Origin: Pseudonocardia autotrophica
GTDB lineage: Bacteria; Actinomycetota; Actinomycetes; Mycobacteriales; Pseudonocardiaceae
DNA length: 64,000 nt
NCBI RefSeq assembly: GCF_003945385.1
Contig: NZ_AP018920.1
Location: 4,650,001 to 4,714,000 of the forward strand
Direction: 5' to 3'
Every line of letters starts with the position of its first letter. Position 1 is the first letter of the stretch. Under the pieces are notes generated by a model that was given only the letters and a program-made list of their open reading frames with translations, had not been told where the DNA came from and searched no databases. The translations under genes and the position numbers were made by a program. Positions 32,531 to 39,794 of this stretch are shown here, piece after piece.

Positions 32531-33825
32531 GCGGGGCTCCCGGTGGTGGTCGGGGCGGGCACGGGGGCGAGCCCCGGGAGGAGTGCCGGGACGGTCGCGC
32601 TGCCGGACCGCGGCGCGTACCGGCTGGTGGGACGGGGTAGCCCGAAGCGTTCGCGCAGACCGGTCTCGGCGTAGCCGGTGCGGAACGCGCCGCGCCGCTG
32701 CAGCTCGGGAACCAGACCGTCGACGATCGCGTCGAGATCGGTGGGCAGCACGGCCGGGCGGAGCCGGTAGCCGTCGAGCCCGGCGGCCCGCCAGTCGAGC
32801 AGCCGGTCGGCGAGCCCGGCCGGGGTGGTGGCGACGACGAGCGCGTCGCTGGAGAGCGGATCACGGGCGTCGAGCCGGGCCAGCCGGTCCCGCGCGCCCG
32901 CCTCGGTGCCGGCGAGCACGACGACGAGATCGGCGAGGATCCGCAGCGGCGGCGCGGTGCGGCCGGCGGCCCGCTCCGCGGTGCGGACCTGGTCCACCAC
33001 CCGGGCGGCGTCGTCTGCGTCGTGCGGGGTGGTGAACACGACGTCGCCGACCCGCGCGGCGAGCAGCGACGGCTCGTAGCCGTGCGACAGCGACGCCACC
33101 AGCGGCTGGCCCTGCGGCGGCCGCGGCACGATCGACGGGCCGCGCACGGCGAAGTGCGCGGCCTCGACGTCGACGGTGTGCAGCCGGTCCCGGTCGACGA
33201 ACCGGCCGGTGAGCGCGTCCCGGATCTCGGCGCCGTCCTCCCAGGAGTCCCACAGCCGGCGCACCGTGTCGACCACCTCGGCGGCCTCGCCGAACAGTTC
33301 GGCGACCAGCGCCCGGCCCCGCGGGGTGTCCAGCTCGGACCGGCCGACCGCGGGGATCTGCCTGCGGCCGAAGTGCGCGGCCTCGTCGGCGCGCACCGAG
33401 GTCTGCACCCGCCAGCCGGCCCGGCCGTGCGAGTCGTGATCGAGCGTGGCCAGCGCCGATGCGACGTGGAACGGCTCGGTGTGTGTGGTGGTGACGGTCG
33501 GGACCAGCCCGATCCGCGAGGTCAGCGGCGCGAGGAAGGCCGCGACCAGCGAGGCGTCGAGCCTGCCCTGGACCCGGTCGGTGCGCCGCTCGGGCTCGGC
33601 GAGGTGATCGCCGGACTGCAGGCCGAGGCCGTCCTCGATGGTGATCAGGTCGAGCAGGCCACGCTCGGCGGTGCGGGCCAGCTGCACCCAGTGCCGGGCG
33701 GTGAACAGCTCGCCGGGGCGGGTACCCGGCTCGCGCCAGGCGGCGGGGTGCCAGCCGGTGCCGTCGAACGCGACCGCCAGGTGCAGCGGCGACGCGGGCG
33801 GGACAGAGGTGTCCGGTGCGGACAT
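32527..33825 (-). CDS. FMN-dependent LLM monooxygenase (second paralogue)
   Basis: A 432-aa LLM-class protein. It starts PLHLAVAFDGTGWHPAAWREP and has ARTAERGLLDLITIEDGLGL and a conserved ALATLDHDSHGRAGWRVQTS segment. It is more divergent than its neighbour and has a Pro/Ala-rich tail after about residue 410. First structural gene of the operon, 73 nt downstream of the leader peptide. AGGAAG lies 12 nt before the ATG and partly abuts a 9-bp palindromic hairpin (33842-33863), so translation may be controlled there. Confidence 0.88.
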   Translation of the reverse strand: MSAPDTSVPPASPLHLAVAFDGTGWHPAAWREPGTRPGELFTARHWVQLARTAERGLLDLITIEDGLGLQSGDHLAEPERRTDRVQGRLDASLVAAFLAPLTSRIGLVPTVTTTHTEPFHVASALATLDHDSHGRAGWRVQTSVRADEAAHFGRRQIPAVGRSELDTPRGRALVAELFGEAAEVVDTVRRLWDSWEDGAEIRDALTGRFVDRDRLHTVDVEAAHFAVRGPSIVPRPPQGQPLVASLSHGYEPSLLAARVGDVVFTTPHDADDAARVVDQVRTAERAAGRTAPPLRILADLVVVLAGTEAGARDRLARLDARDPLSSDALVVATTPAGLADRLLDWRAAGLDGYRLRPAVLPTDLDAIVDGLVPELQRRGAFRTGYAETGLRERFGLPRPTSRYAPRSGSATVPALLPGLAPVPAPTTTGSPA

Positions 33826-33841
33826 CGGGGCATCGCTTCCT

Positions 33842-33863
33842 CGCCGCGCGTCGACGCGCGGCG
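33842..33863 (-). promoter_or_regulatory. Attenuator-like hairpin upstream of the LLM operon
   Basis: Perfect 9-bp stem CGCCGCGCG/CGCGCGGCG with TCGA loop. It sits between the leader peptide stop (33898) and the first LLM gene, next to that gene's ribosome site. Confidence 0.55.
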
Positions 33864-33897
33864 GAACGTGTGTGAGAGGTGGGAGGCGGGGACGCGC

Positions 33898-33996
33898 TCA
33901 GCCGCGACAGGCCGCGCTGGTGACCCGCCGCAGATCGACGTGCCTGCGGTACCGCGGGTGGTGCGCGCCGCGCACCCGATCCGCCACCGACCGCAT
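33898..33996 (-). CDS. Sulfur-type leader peptide (RRHVDLRRV...CRG)
   Basis: A 32-aa frame starting MRSVADRV and ending RRHVDLRRVTSAACRG. The R-x-H-[IV]-D-L-x-R-[VL]-x-S-A-x-C-R core is that of short proteins often annotated as putative leader peptide ahead of actinobacterial sulfur genes. GGAGGGG lies 3 nt before ATG 33996; that ribosome site overlaps the 3' P1 strand of the SAM riboswitch. A start at 34008 (four codons longer) is possible. Its terminal Cys codon could sense cysteinyl-tRNA or cysteine supply. Confidence 0.8.
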   Translation of the reverse strand: MRSVADRVRGAHHPRYRRHVDLRRVTSAACRG

Positions 33997-34004
33997 GATC
34001 CCCT

Positions 34005-34094
34005 CCATCGTGCCCGGCAGGAGCACCCGCACCCGCGTGCTGCGGGGGGTTGCTGCGGCGTCGTCGAGCCAGGTCTCTCGGCCGCTCCGGATGG
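34005..34094 (-). promoter_or_regulatory. SAM riboswitch (S-box, SAM-I type)
   Basis: Reading the minus strand, the S-box core lines up base for base: AUC..GAG..G..GAG.GA, UGGC.C, GA.GA..CC, then GCAACC (34048-34053). P1 is CCAUC/GAUGG (34090-34094 with 34005-34009), P2 closes with GCGGC/GCCGC, and P3 is CCCGC/GCGGG (34032-34046), followed by the conserved GGUGCU. The ribosome site of the leader peptide overlaps the 3' strand of P1, so SAM binding would block translation initiation. It represses the organosulfur operon when SAM is plentiful. Confidence 0.9.
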
Positions 34095-34106
34095 TGTCCG
34101 CCATCG

Positions 34107-34137
34107 ACTCTAAGGAGTCCGGCCACCGCCGTGTCAA
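34107..34137 (-). promoter_or_regulatory. Promoter of the SAM-riboswitch organosulfur operon
   Basis: A consensus TTGACA -35 (34132-34137) and TTAGAGT -10 (34107-34113) with 18-19 bp between them. Predicted start near 34100, just upstream of riboswitch P1. A GACTC-taag-GAGTC inverted repeat overlaps the -10 and may be an operator. Confidence 0.75.
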
Positions 34138-34227
34138 CCCGCGCGCACCCGGAGTGACCTGCGACGCGTGCGGAATAATCCGGCCGTCCCGAGCTACGGA
34201 CACCCGGTCGCCGGATCCGGGTGATGT

Positions 34228-34376
34228 TGTCCGGACAGGGTGTCCCGTTTCCTGGCCGGTGGACCGAGGGTTGTCCGGAGAGGTGACCGCACCGCACCCT
34301 GTCCGGGTGACGACGTGCCAGGGACGGCCATCGCGTCCCGGTCCGCGTCTCCGGGGCGTGCTCGAGGCTCCGGACA
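34228..34376. promoter_or_regulatory. Cluster of TGTCCGGA motifs, candidate operators
   Basis: TGTCCGGACA (34228-34237, perfect palindrome), TGTCCGGA (34272-34279), TGTCCGGG (34300-34307) and TCCGGACA (34369-34376). A ninth-base variant, TGTCCGGAC, recurs at 37696-37704 ahead of the second sulfonate unit. They lie between the minus-strand promoter and the plus-strand leader peptide, so one regulator may serve both directions. Confidence 0.35.
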
Positions 34377-34510
34377 CCACGACGCGGGGCGATCGACCCA
34401 TCGCTGCGCGATCCCGCGCGCGGCACCGCACGATCCCCGTCCGCCCGACCGGCCTCGAGCCGTTCTGGCCCAGCCGGCGTGCACCGGCCTTCAGCGAGCA
34501 CTGTCGCTGA
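34358..34510 (+). CDS. Putative leader peptide, LEPFWPSRR type (second copy; start uncertain)
   Basis: The conserved part is LEPFWPSRRAPAFSEHCR followed directly by TGA (34454-34510). It matches the 24774 leader at L-E-P-F-W-P-S-R-R, then F, E and C-R. The nearest in-frame start is GTG 34358 (50 aa), since no start lies just before the core, so the N-terminus is unsure. It stands 161 nt before the sulfonate-type binding protein, with a GC hairpin 6 nt past its stop. Confidence 0.5.
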   Translation: MLEAPDTTTRGDRPIAARSRARHRTIPVRPTGLEPFWPSRRAPAFSEHCR

Positions 34511-34516
34511 TCCTCC

Positions 34517-34540
34517 GCCGGGGGACCCCGTCTCCCCGGC
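34517..34540 (+). promoter_or_regulatory. Attenuator-like hairpin after the second LEPFWPSRR leader
   Basis: 7-bp GCCGGGG/CCCCGGC stem with a 10-nt loop, starting 6 nt after the leader stop. A ribosome stalled on the Cys-Arg codons at the end of the leader would cover its 5' arm. Confidence 0.45.
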
Positions 34541-34671
34541 CGCCGGCCCGACCGGCTCCCCCGGTGTGCCCTGATCCCGGCACATCCCGACCCCCGGCGA
34601 CCGCACCGGGCGTCTCCCGTCCGCGCCCGATTCCACCGGCGCGGGCCCCACCACGGAAGGACCACGTCCCG

Positions 34672-35769
34672 ATGCCCCCGCACGTCCTGCGCTCCGGTTC
34701 CCGGAGGCGCACCGCCGCCGTCCTCGTCGCACTGCTCGCCACCGTCGGCGTACTGGCCGGCTGCTCCCGCGCCGAGGAGCGAGGCGGCGCCGCCGCCTCG
34801 GGCGAGACCTCCCCCGCCGCCGAGGTCCGCCTCGGCTACTTCCCGAACATCACCCACGCCCCGGCGCTGATCTCGGTCGAGAACGGCCTGTTCGCCGAGG
34901 AGCTCGGCGACACCGCGCTCACCCCGCAGACCTTCAACGCCGGCCCGGACCAGGTCGCAGCGCTGCTCGGCGGCTCGATCGACGTGGCCTTCATCGGTTC
35001 CGGCCCGGCGATCAACGCGTTCTCCCGTTCCGGCGGCGAGGCGGTCCGCCTGGTCGCGGGCTCCACCTCGGCCGGTGCGCAGCTGGTGACCACCCCGGAC
35101 ATCACCACCCCCGAGCAGCTCAAGGGCAAGACGATCGCGACACCGCAGCTGGGCAACACCCAGGACGTCGCGCTGAAGACCTGGCTGAAGGAGAACAACC
35201 TCCCGATCGGCGACGGGCCGGACGCGGTGACCGTGCAGAACATCGAGAACCCGCGCACCCTCGACCTGTTCAAGCAGGGCGCGGTCGCCGGCGGCTGGCT
35301 GCCCGAGCCGTGGAGCTCGCGCCTGGTCGACGCCGGCGCCTCGGTCTTCCTGGACGAGCGGACCCTCTGGCCGGACGGCGAGTTCCCGACCACGGTGATC
35401 ATCGTCCGGACCGAGTTCCTGCAGCAGCACCCGGAGACCGTCGAGGCGATCCTGCGCGCCGAGCAGCGGGCGATCGAGTTCATCCGCGAGCAGCCCGAGC
35501 AGGCCCGCACCGTCTCCAACCAGGCGATCCAGGAGATCACCGGGAACGCGCTGTCCGAGCCGGTGCTCGACCGGGCCTTCGGCGAGCTGACCTTCGACAC
35601 CGATCCGCTGGCCGGTACCTGGCCACAGCTGGCCGACGACGCCGTGACCGCGGAGATCGCCGAGTCCGCCGCCGATCTCACCGGTTTCCTCGACCCGACC
35701 GCGATCAACGCCGTCCGTGCGGCCGCCGGCGAGCCCGCGATCGACCCGGCCGGGCTCGACGCGAGCTGA
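34672..35769 (+). CDS. Sulfonate/nitrate-type ABC substrate-binding lipoprotein
   Basis: A 365-aa SsuA/TauA-type protein. Signal peptide ending in lipobox LAGC (Cys about 31). The mature start VRLGYFPNITHAPALISVENGLFAEEL is characteristic of the family, followed by GPDQVAALLGGSIDVAFIGSGPAINAF and GGWLPEPWSSRL. The ligand is likely an aliphatic sulfonate, taurine or sulfate ester. GGAAGGA lies 9 nt before the ATG. The ATPase and permease follow on the same strand. Confidence 0.9.
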   Translation: MPPHVLRSGSRRRTAAVLVALLATVGVLAGCSRAEERGGAAASGETSPAAEVRLGYFPNITHAPALISVENGLFAEELGDTALTPQTFNAGPDQVAALLGGSIDVAFIGSGPAINAFSRSGGEAVRLVAGSTSAGAQLVTTPDITTPEQLKGKTIATPQLGNTQDVALKTWLKENNLPIGDGPDAVTVQNIENPRTLDLFKQGAVAGGWLPEPWSSRLVDAGASVFLDERTLWPDGEFPTTVIIVRTEFLQQHPETVEAILRAEQRAIEFIREQPEQARTVSNQAIQEITGNALSEPVLDRAFGELTFDTDPLAGTWPQLADDAVTAEIAESAADLTGFLDPTAINAVRAAAGEPAIDPAGLDAS

Positions 35770-35800
35770 CGACCGCCACCACCGACGAGGGGGACCTCCG

Positions 35801-36655
35801 ATGCCTGCCGATCTCACCGAACTCACCGAACCGACCGATCTCGCCGAGATCACCGGCGCCCACGGCGCCCGCGGCACCCACGGCACCGCCGCCGTGCAGC
35901 TGCACGGCGTCGGCAAGACATTCGGCCACGGCCCGGCGGCGGTGAACGCGCTGAAGGGGATCGACCTGACGGTCGCCGACGGCGAGTTCGTCTGCCTGCT
36001 CGGCGCGTCCGGCTGCGGCAAGTCGACGCTGCTGAACCTGCTCGCCGGCCTGGACGACGCGACCGCGGGCACCGTCTCGGTCGGTGCGGCGCGGCCGTCG
36101 TTCATGTTCCAGGAGGCCGCGCTGATGCCGTGGCTGACCGCGCAGCGCAACGTCGAGCTCCCGCTGCGGCTCGCCGGGCACGGCCGGGCGGCCCGCGCCC
36201 GGCGGGCCGAGGAGCTACTGTCGCTGGTCCGGCTGGAGGGGGTGGGTGCCAAGCGCCCGCACGAGCTCTCCGGCGGCATGCGGCAGCGGGTCTCGCTGGC
36301 CCGCGCGCTGGCCGCGGCCACCGGCCTGGGAGCCGGGGACCCCGGTTCCGACACGACCGGCCTGCTGCTGATGGACGAGCCGTTCGCCGCGCTCGACGCG
36401 ATCACCCGCGACGTCCTGCAGGGCGAGCTGCTGCGGGTGTGGCGGGCGACCGGGACCACGATCGTGTTCGTCACGCACGACGTCCGCGAGGCCGTCCGGC
36501 TGGCCGAGCGGGTGGTCCTGCTGTCCTCGCGGCCCGGCACCGTGGTCCGCGAGTGGGAGATCCCCGCCGACGGCCACGGCGCGGAGCAGCAGGCACAGCT
36601 GCACGACGACATCACCGGACGACTGCGGCAGGTGATCACCAGCCATGCCGCGTGA
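35801..36655 (+). CDS. Sulfonate/nitrate-type ABC transporter ATPase
   Basis: A 284-aa SsuB/TauB-type protein. An Ala/Gly/Thr-rich N-terminal extension of ~30 residues precedes the ABC domain. Walker A is GASGCGKST, Q-loop FMFQEAALMPWLT, signature LSGGMRQRV, Walker B LLLMDEPFAALDAITR and switch FVTHDVREAVRLAERV. An insertion (GLGAGDPGSDTTG) sits between signature and Walker B. Starts 31 nt after the binding-protein stop and overlaps the permease by 11 nt. Confidence 0.92.
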   Translation: MPADLTELTEPTDLAEITGAHGARGTHGTAAVQLHGVGKTFGHGPAAVNALKGIDLTVADGEFVCLLGASGCGKSTLLNLLAGLDDATAGTVSVGAARPSFMFQEAALMPWLTAQRNVELPLRLAGHGRAARARRAEELLSLVRLEGVGAKRPHELSGGMRQRVSLARALAAATGLGAGDPGSDTTGLLLMDEPFAALDAITRDVLQGELLRVWRATGTTIVFVTHDVREAVRLAERVVLLSSRPGTVVREWEIPADGHGAEQQAQLHDDITGRLRQVITSHAA

Positions 36656-37601
36656 GGACGGACGCCGCCCGGTCGGCGTGCTCGGCGACGACCCGCTCGA
36701 CGGCACCGCCGGCGGGGCGCCCCGCGGTGCGCCCGGACATCCCGACAACGACACCGCCGACGCGATCGCCGGGCTGGACGCGCTGGACACCCCGGTCGTC
36801 CGGCGGACGCCGTGGTGGCAGCAACTGCTGCGCACCTGGCTGCCGCCGCTGGTCGCGCTCGCCGCGATCATCGGCATCTGGCAGGCGGTGTGGGCGTCGG
36901 CGGTGCTGCCGGAGTTCCGGCTGCCCGCACCGGGCGTGGTCGGCGAGCAGTTCGCCGAGATCGTCATCGACGGCTCGATCTGGTCGATCCTGTGGACCTC
37001 GATCAGCCGGGCCGCGATCGGGTTCCTGTTCGCACTGGCCATCGCCACCCCGCTCGGCCTGCTGGTGGCGAAGGTCCCGCTGGTCCGGGCCGCGATCGGG
37101 CCGCTGCTGACCGGACTGCAGTCGCTGCCGTCGGTCGCCTGGGTGCCCGCGGCGGTGCTGTGGTTCGGCCTGACCGACGCCACGATCTTCTACGTGGTGC
37201 TGCTCGGTTCGGTGCCCTCGATCGCGAACGGCCTGGTCGCCGGGATCGACCAGGTGCCGCCGATCCTTCCCCGCGCCGGACGGGTCCTCGGGGCGACCGG
37301 GTTCGCGATGGCCCGGTTCGTCCTGCTGCCCGCGGCACTGCCCGGTTACCTGGCCGGCTGCAAGCAGGGCTGGGCCTTCGCGTGGCGGTCGCTGATGGCC
37401 GCCGAGATCATCGCGATGGGGCCCGCACTGGGCCTGGGGCTGGGCGCCTACCTGAAGAACGGCGCCGACGTCAGCAACATCTCCCAGGTGTTCGCGGGCA
37501 TCCTGCTGATCCTCATCGTCGGGATCGGGATCGAGCTGCTGGTGTTCCGGCCGCTGGAACGCCGGGTGCTGCGGGCCCGTGGCCTGGCCCTGACGGTCTG
37601 A
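36645..37601 (+). CDS. Sulfonate/nitrate-type ABC transporter permease
   Basis: A 318-aa SsuC/TauC-type membrane protein. A variable 60-residue N-terminus precedes six helices. FRLPAPGVVGEQFAEIV, LQSLPSVAWVPAAVLWFGLTDATIFYVVLLGSVPSIANGLVAGI (family core and EAA loop partner) and GWAFAWRSLMAAEIIAMGPALGLGLGAYL are diagnostic. It ends the first sulfonate-type transcript and is followed by a strong terminator. Confidence 0.92.
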   Translation: MPREDGRRPVGVLGDDPLDGTAGGAPRGAPGHPDNDTADAIAGLDALDTPVVRRTPWWQQLLRTWLPPLVALAAIIGIWQAVWASAVLPEFRLPAPGVVGEQFAEIVIDGSIWSILWTSISRAAIGFLFALAIATPLGLLVAKVPLVRAAIGPLLTGLQSLPSVAWVPAAVLWFGLTDATIFYVVLLGSVPSIANGLVAGIDQVPPILPRAGRVLGATGFAMARFVLLPAALPGYLAGCKQGWAFAWRSLMAAEIIAMGPALGLGLGAYLKNGADVSNISQVFAGILLILIVGIGIELLVFRPLERRVLRARGLALTV

Positions 37602-37616
37602 GGCCCGCTCCCCTCA

Positions 37617-37665
37617 CGCGAGCGGGCTCCCCTGGCACCGATTCGCCACGGGGAGCCCGCTCGCG
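37617..37665 (+). terminator. 16-bp-stem terminator ending the first sulfonate-type unit
   Basis: Perfect 16-bp GC-rich inverted repeat (37617-37632 with 37650-37665) and 17-nt loop, 15 nt after the permease stop. Confidence 0.88.
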
Positions 37666-37746
37666 CTCTCGTGTCCCCGTGTCTCACAGCCAACGTGTCC
37701 GGACGGGTACACCGCTTCCCACCAGGCGAAACACAGTGAGTTCAAT

Positions 37747-37789
37747 CCCAACCTCCGGGGTTGGGTTTCCGGCCGGGCCGGGTTACCGT
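37747..37789 (+). promoter_or_regulatory. Promoter of the second sulfonate unit, giving a leaderless leader-peptide mRNA
   Basis: TTGGGT (37761-37766), 17 bp, TACCGT (37784-37789). Transcription would start 7 nt on, at the A of ATG 37796. A perfect 7-bp inverted repeat CCCAACC-tccgg-GGTTGGG (37747-37765) overlaps the -35 and could be the operator. Confidence 0.6.
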
Positions 37790-37795
37790 CGTCCC

Positions 37796-37873
37796 ATGAC
37801 CGGATCGGTGCTGCTGACGACGCGGGGTCACATCGACCTCCTGCGCGTCGCGTCGGCGCTCTGTCGACCCTGA
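37796..37873 (+). CDS. Sulfur-type leader peptide (RGHIDLLRVASALCRP)
   Basis: A 25-aa frame starting MTGSVLLTTR and ending GHIDLLRVASALCRP. This matches the actinobacterial putative-leader-peptide core RxHIDLLRVASALCR closely, the best example in the window. It has no ribosome site and appears to be translated from a leaderless mRNA. It precedes the ABC-monooxygenase-Rrf2 operon by 347 nt. The Cys codon near the end fits control by cysteine supply. Confidence 0.85.
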   Translation: MTGSVLLTTRGHIDLLRVASALCRP

Positions 37874-37919
37874 CCGCACGGCCACCCCGGTCACCCCCGA
37901 CCACACGGCCGTACCGATC

Positions 37920-38055
37920 GGCGTGACCACCCCGGCCACCTCGGCCGGCGTGACCACCCCGGTCACTCCGGTTGACGTGACCACGCGGCCACCCCGATCG
38001 GCGTGGCCACCCCGGTCGCTCCGGCCGGCGTGACCACCCTGGCCACCCCGGCCGG
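37920..38055 (+). repeat. 27-bp imperfect tandem repeat in the leader region
   Basis: Five units built on GGCGTGACCACCCCGG start at 37920, 37947, 37974, 38000 and 38027 (periods 27, 27, 26, 27). The whole 37874-38220 gap between leader peptide and permease has no supportable gene. Besides this array it holds only GC-rich sequence and the GGGAGC ribosome site of the permease. Confidence 0.75.
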
Positions 38056-38220
38056 CGCCGACGCCCCGGCGGGTTCCCGGACCACCCGGCCCCGCTCGGG
38101 CGCACCGCAGGGGTGACCACCTCACGTCGCACTCCCACACCCTCCCGCCGCCGCCCCGTCCGGGGCCGGGCGGCGGGCCGGTGTGCCGGCACCCGCCCCG
38201 ACAGCTCGCTGGGAGCACCC

Positions 38221-39066
38221 ATGACCATGACCTCCGAACGGGAGCGCGCGCAGGCGCCACCCGAGGTGGAGACACTCCGGACCCGGCACGCACGCGGCTC
38301 CGGCCGGATCCCGCGCTGGGTGGTGAAGACCGCGTCGCCGGTGGCGCTCGTCGGGCTCTGGCAGGTGCTCTCCAGCACCGGCGTGCTGCCCCGCGACGTG
38401 CTCGCCGCGCCGCTCACGGTCGCCGTCACCGCCGCCGACATGTGGTCCGACGGCGCGATCCAGAGCGCGGTGCTGGCCTCCACCGGCCGGGTCGTCGCGG
38501 GGATCGCGATCGGCCTGGTCACCGCGGTCGTGCTCGCCACCCTGTCCGGGCTGTTCCGGCTCGGCGAGGACGTGATCGACGCCCCGGTCCAGATGCTCCG
38601 CACGGTCCCGGTGATCGGCCTGATCCCGCTGCTGATCATCTGGTTCGGCATCGGCGAGGAACCGAAGATCGCGCTGATCGCGCTGGCCGTCACCTTCCCG
38701 CTGTACATGAACCTCTTCGGCGGCATCCGCAACGTCGACGCCACCCTGGTCGAGGCCGCCCGGACCCTCGGGCTCGGCTGGTTCGGCCAGGTCAGGCACG
38801 TGATCCTGCCGTCGGCGATGCCGCAGTTCCTGGTCGGCCTGCGGTTCTCGCTGGGCACCGCGTGGCTGGCGCTGGTGTTCGGCGAGACGATCAACGCCAC
38901 CTCCGGCATCGGGTACGAGATGAACACCGCCCGCGAGTTCTTCCAGACCGACGTGATCGTCGTCTGCCTGGCGCTCTACGCACTGCTCGGACTGCTCGGC
39001 GACTTCGTCGTGCGGATGCTGGAGAGGGGGTTCCTGTCGTGGCGACCGGCGTTCAGCGGGAACTGA
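38221..39066 (+). CDS. Sulfonate-type ABC transporter permease
   Basis: A 281-aa SsuC-type protein with six helices after a 35-residue polar N-terminus. Core features are VIDAPVQMLRTVPVIGLIPLLIIWFGIGEEPKIALIALAVTFPLYMNLFGGIRNVD and VRHVILPSAMPQFLVGLRFSLGTAWLALVFGE. ATG 38221 has GGGAG 6 nt upstream. It heads the second sulfonate operon and overlaps the ATPase gene by 28 nt. Confidence 0.93.
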   Translation: MTMTSERERAQAPPEVETLRTRHARGSGRIPRWVVKTASPVALVGLWQVLSSTGVLPRDVLAAPLTVAVTAADMWSDGAIQSAVLASTGRVVAGIAIGLVTAVVLATLSGLFRLGEDVIDAPVQMLRTVPVIGLIPLLIIWFGIGEEPKIALIALAVTFPLYMNLFGGIRNVDATLVEAARTLGLGWFGQVRHVILPSAMPQFLVGLRFSLGTAWLALVFGETINATSGIGYEMNTAREFFQTDVIVVCLALYALLGLLGDFVVRMLERGFLSWRPAFSGN

Positions 39067-39794
39067 GTACCACCGACGGCGCCGTGACCCCGGTCGCGGT
39101 ACGCGGACTGACCCGTCGCTTCGGCGACCGCACCGTGCTGGAGAACCTCGATCTCGACATCGAGCCCGGCCAGTTCGTGGCACTGCTCGGCGCGTCCGGC
39201 TGCGGCAAGTCGACGCTGCTGCGGATCCTCGCCGATCTCGACCACGACGTCACCGGCGACGTCACCGTCGCCCGGCGGCGCGCCGTCGGCTTCCAGGCGC
39301 CCCGACTGCTGCCGTGGAAGAAGGTGTGGCGCAACGTCGTCATGGGGCTCCCCGGCCGGCCGGACCGGGCCCGCGCCGAGGCCGCGCTGGCCGAGGTCGG
39401 CCTGTCGCACCGCACCGACGTGTGGCCGAAGGTGCTCTCCGGCGGCGAGGCCCAGCGCGCCGCACTGGCGCGTGCACTCGTCCGCGATCCGGACCTGCTG
39501 CTGCTCGACGAGCCGTTCTCCGCGCTCGACGCGCTCACCCGGATCACCGCCCGCGGCCTGGTCGACGAACTGTGGCAGCGGCACCGCTGCGCGGTGCTGC
39601 TGGTGACCCACGACGTCGAGGAGGCGCTGGTGCTCGCCGATCGCGTGCTGGTGATGGAGGACGGCCGGATCTCCTACGACGCACCGGTCGCGATCGACCG
39701 GCCGCGCGACGTCACCGATCCCGACTTCCAGCGCCTGCGCGCCGAGCTGCTCGGCCGTCTCGGCGTCCACCAGCGACCTCAGGAGAACCAGTGA
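39039..39794 (+). CDS. Sulfonate-type ABC transporter ATPase
   Basis: A 251-aa SsuB-type ATPase. Walker A GASGCGKST, Q-loop VGFQAPRLLPWKKV, signature LSGGEAQRAALARAL, Walker B LLLLDEPFSALDALTR, switch LVTHDVEEALVLADRV. The GTG start lies within the end of the permease gene with GAGAGGGGG upstream. Its stop overlaps the GTG of the monooxygenase (GTGA). It drives import for the adjacent permease and the binding protein at the operon end. Confidence 0.92.
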   Translation: MATGVQRELSTTDGAVTPVAVRGLTRRFGDRTVLENLDLDIEPGQFVALLGASGCGKSTLLRILADLDHDVTGDVTVARRRAVGFQAPRLLPWKKVWRNVVMGLPGRPDRARAEAALAEVGLSHRTDVWPKVLSGGEAQRAALARALVRDPDLLLLDEPFSALDALTRITARGLVDELWQRHRCAVLLVTHDVEEALVLADRVLVMEDGRISYDAPVAIDRPRDVTDPDFQRLRAELLGRLGVHQRPQENQ

